NCBI RefSeq assembly: GCF_003478445.1 | Contig: NZ_QUET01000008.1 | Coordinates: 59,632-123,631, forward strand | Reading direction: 5' to 3' | DNA: 64,000 nucleotides | Source of the DNA: Roseburia sp. AM59-24XD | Lineage (GTDB): Bacteria; Bacillota; Clostridia; Lachnospirales; Lachnospiraceae | Part shown: piece by piece, positions 63,550 to 64,000 of the stretch | How the letters are laid out: every line of letters starts with the position of its first letter | Position numbering within the stretch: position 1 is the stretch's first letter | Translations under genes and position numbers: made by a program | The notes under the pieces: model-generated | What the model was told of the DNA's origin: nothing | What the model saw: the letters and a program-made list of their open reading frames with translations, nothing else | Databases searched by the model: none

Positions 63550-64000
63550 CAAAAAGGTGTGGCAACGATTTGGCAACAGAAAATCAGTAAGCCAAAACAA
63601 AATATGCAAATGAAGTAAAATAACGGCAAATTTTAAATAAAACTTAAACAAAACAATTTAAGTTAAAGCAACAATTTGCCGAGTTTGAGTAACGGACTAA
63701 AATGCCGAAAGCCTGTATATATGCGGGTTTCCGGCATTTGTTTTATCAAATGGCTCTAGTTTGGCTCTATTTGTGGGGAGAGTAATTGATGCAAATGTAA
63801 TTATTCAGAAGAATGAAAAGGAAAAAATGATATGAAGAAATGCAAACTGATATGTAATGACTTTTGTCAAGAGTAAATTCGAAAAAAATCAAAAAAAAAT
63901 TAATTATTCTGTTTTCTGAAGGCACCCAGAAAGAGCTTCGGAGTATCAGTTCCCGGCATTGGCCACTCTGATATACGTGGATTGGTTACCTACAGGTCAA
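63550..64000. other. Right end of the element and flank, no gene called
   Basis: 451 AT-rich bases. They contain a TTTGGCAAC-type repeat (about 63563), the candidate right attachment site at 63720, and a TTGGCTCT sequence (63769) also seen near the left end (49456). At the far edge a leftward open frame of 30 codons (63989-63900) reads RISEWPMPGTDTPKLFLGAF; it has no start in the window and is not assigned. Confidence 0.5.
63720..63731 (+). repeat. Candidate right attachment site
   Basis: TATGCGGGTTTC, identical to 49317-49328. It is embedded in an imperfect hairpin (GCCGAAAGCC ... GGGTTTCCGGC). Confidence 0.45.

Larger units (their letters stand above)
49317..63731. mobile_element. Integrated mobilisable element with resistance and defence cargo
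   Basis: A 14.4-kb segment bounded by the 12-bp direct repeat TATGCGGGTTTC. It holds a repressor, an excisionase-like gene, a tyrosine integrase, mobC, a RepA-like ATPase, a MobV relaxase and TnpV, followed by ABC-F and lincosamide-resistance genes and a defence cluster. No type IV secretion genes are present, so it would rely on a helper: an integrative and mobilisable element. The cargo is AT-rich compared with the chromosome. The right boundary is the less certain one. Confidence 0.65.

Noticed and set aside
49317..63731. CRISPR array or retron within the defence part of the element
   Set aside because: No regularly spaced repeats and no cas or reverse-transcriptase-like gene were seen on either strand.
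63900..63989. Leftward frame at the right edge reading RISEWPMPGTDTPKLFLGAF
   Set aside because: Only 30 codons, closed upstream by a stop within the window; too little to assign to a gene or transposase.

Overview
The window looks like a chromosome segment of a spore-forming Lachnospiraceae gut bacterium, near Roseburia or Agathobacter. The genus call is only an impression, based on the codon style, BofA, the Big2 surface proteins, the Firmicutes-type tad cluster and the paired putative DNA-repair proteins. An integrated mobile element occupies the right-hand 14 kb.

Chromosomal part, bases 1-49290. It opens inside addA (helicase-nuclease). A block of exported proteins and sensors follows: an NlpC/P60-type hydrolase with a Big2 domain, a leucine-rich-repeat protein, a LytTR regulator with a GHKL kinase, and a Big2 protein whose promoter carries two LytTR-like direct repeats. 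Next come a deoxyinosine glycosylase, a lipoprotein, a radical-SAM/TIGR03915 repair pair, and a two-component system with an FtsX-type ABC transporter. Housekeeping genes follow: hsp20 under CIRCE control, tRNA-Gly(CCC), fabV, a cytidylate-kinase-like gene, an unusual sirtuin, gltX, a UvrD-type helicase, a broken yaaL and bofA. Bases 26504-36269 hold a complete Flp/Tad pilus operon. After it come GH31 and glycogen phosphorylase (both frameshifted), a PRTase, SppA, an RDD protein, a degenerate LytM protein, AIM24, an HD hydrolase and guaA, which has a structured leader.

Mobile element, about 49317-63731, just after guaA. It carries a repressor with a divergent operator region, an excisionase-like gene, a tyrosine integrase, mobC, a RepA-like ATPase, a candidate oriT, a MobV relaxase and TnpV. 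Its cargo is a drug-resistance pair (an ABC-F gene behind a ribosome-mediated attenuator, and a lincosamide nucleotidyltransferase) and a defence cluster (a Dam methylase with an OLD-like ATPase, an acetyltransferase, and a caspase-like protease followed by two different TIR proteins). The cargo is clearly more AT-rich than the chromosome.

The caspase-TIR-TIR operon at 61678-63549 is the most interesting system. It resembles the TIR-signalling, caspase-effector logic described as type IV Thoeris, here with two TIR proteins from different subfamilies.

Six genes each carry one single-base indel that breaks an otherwise intact reading frame: the radical-SAM gene, yaaL, GH31, glgP, mobC and the GNAT gene. 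Because they are scattered across chromosome and element, uncorrected sequencing errors are more likely than six independent pseudogenes.
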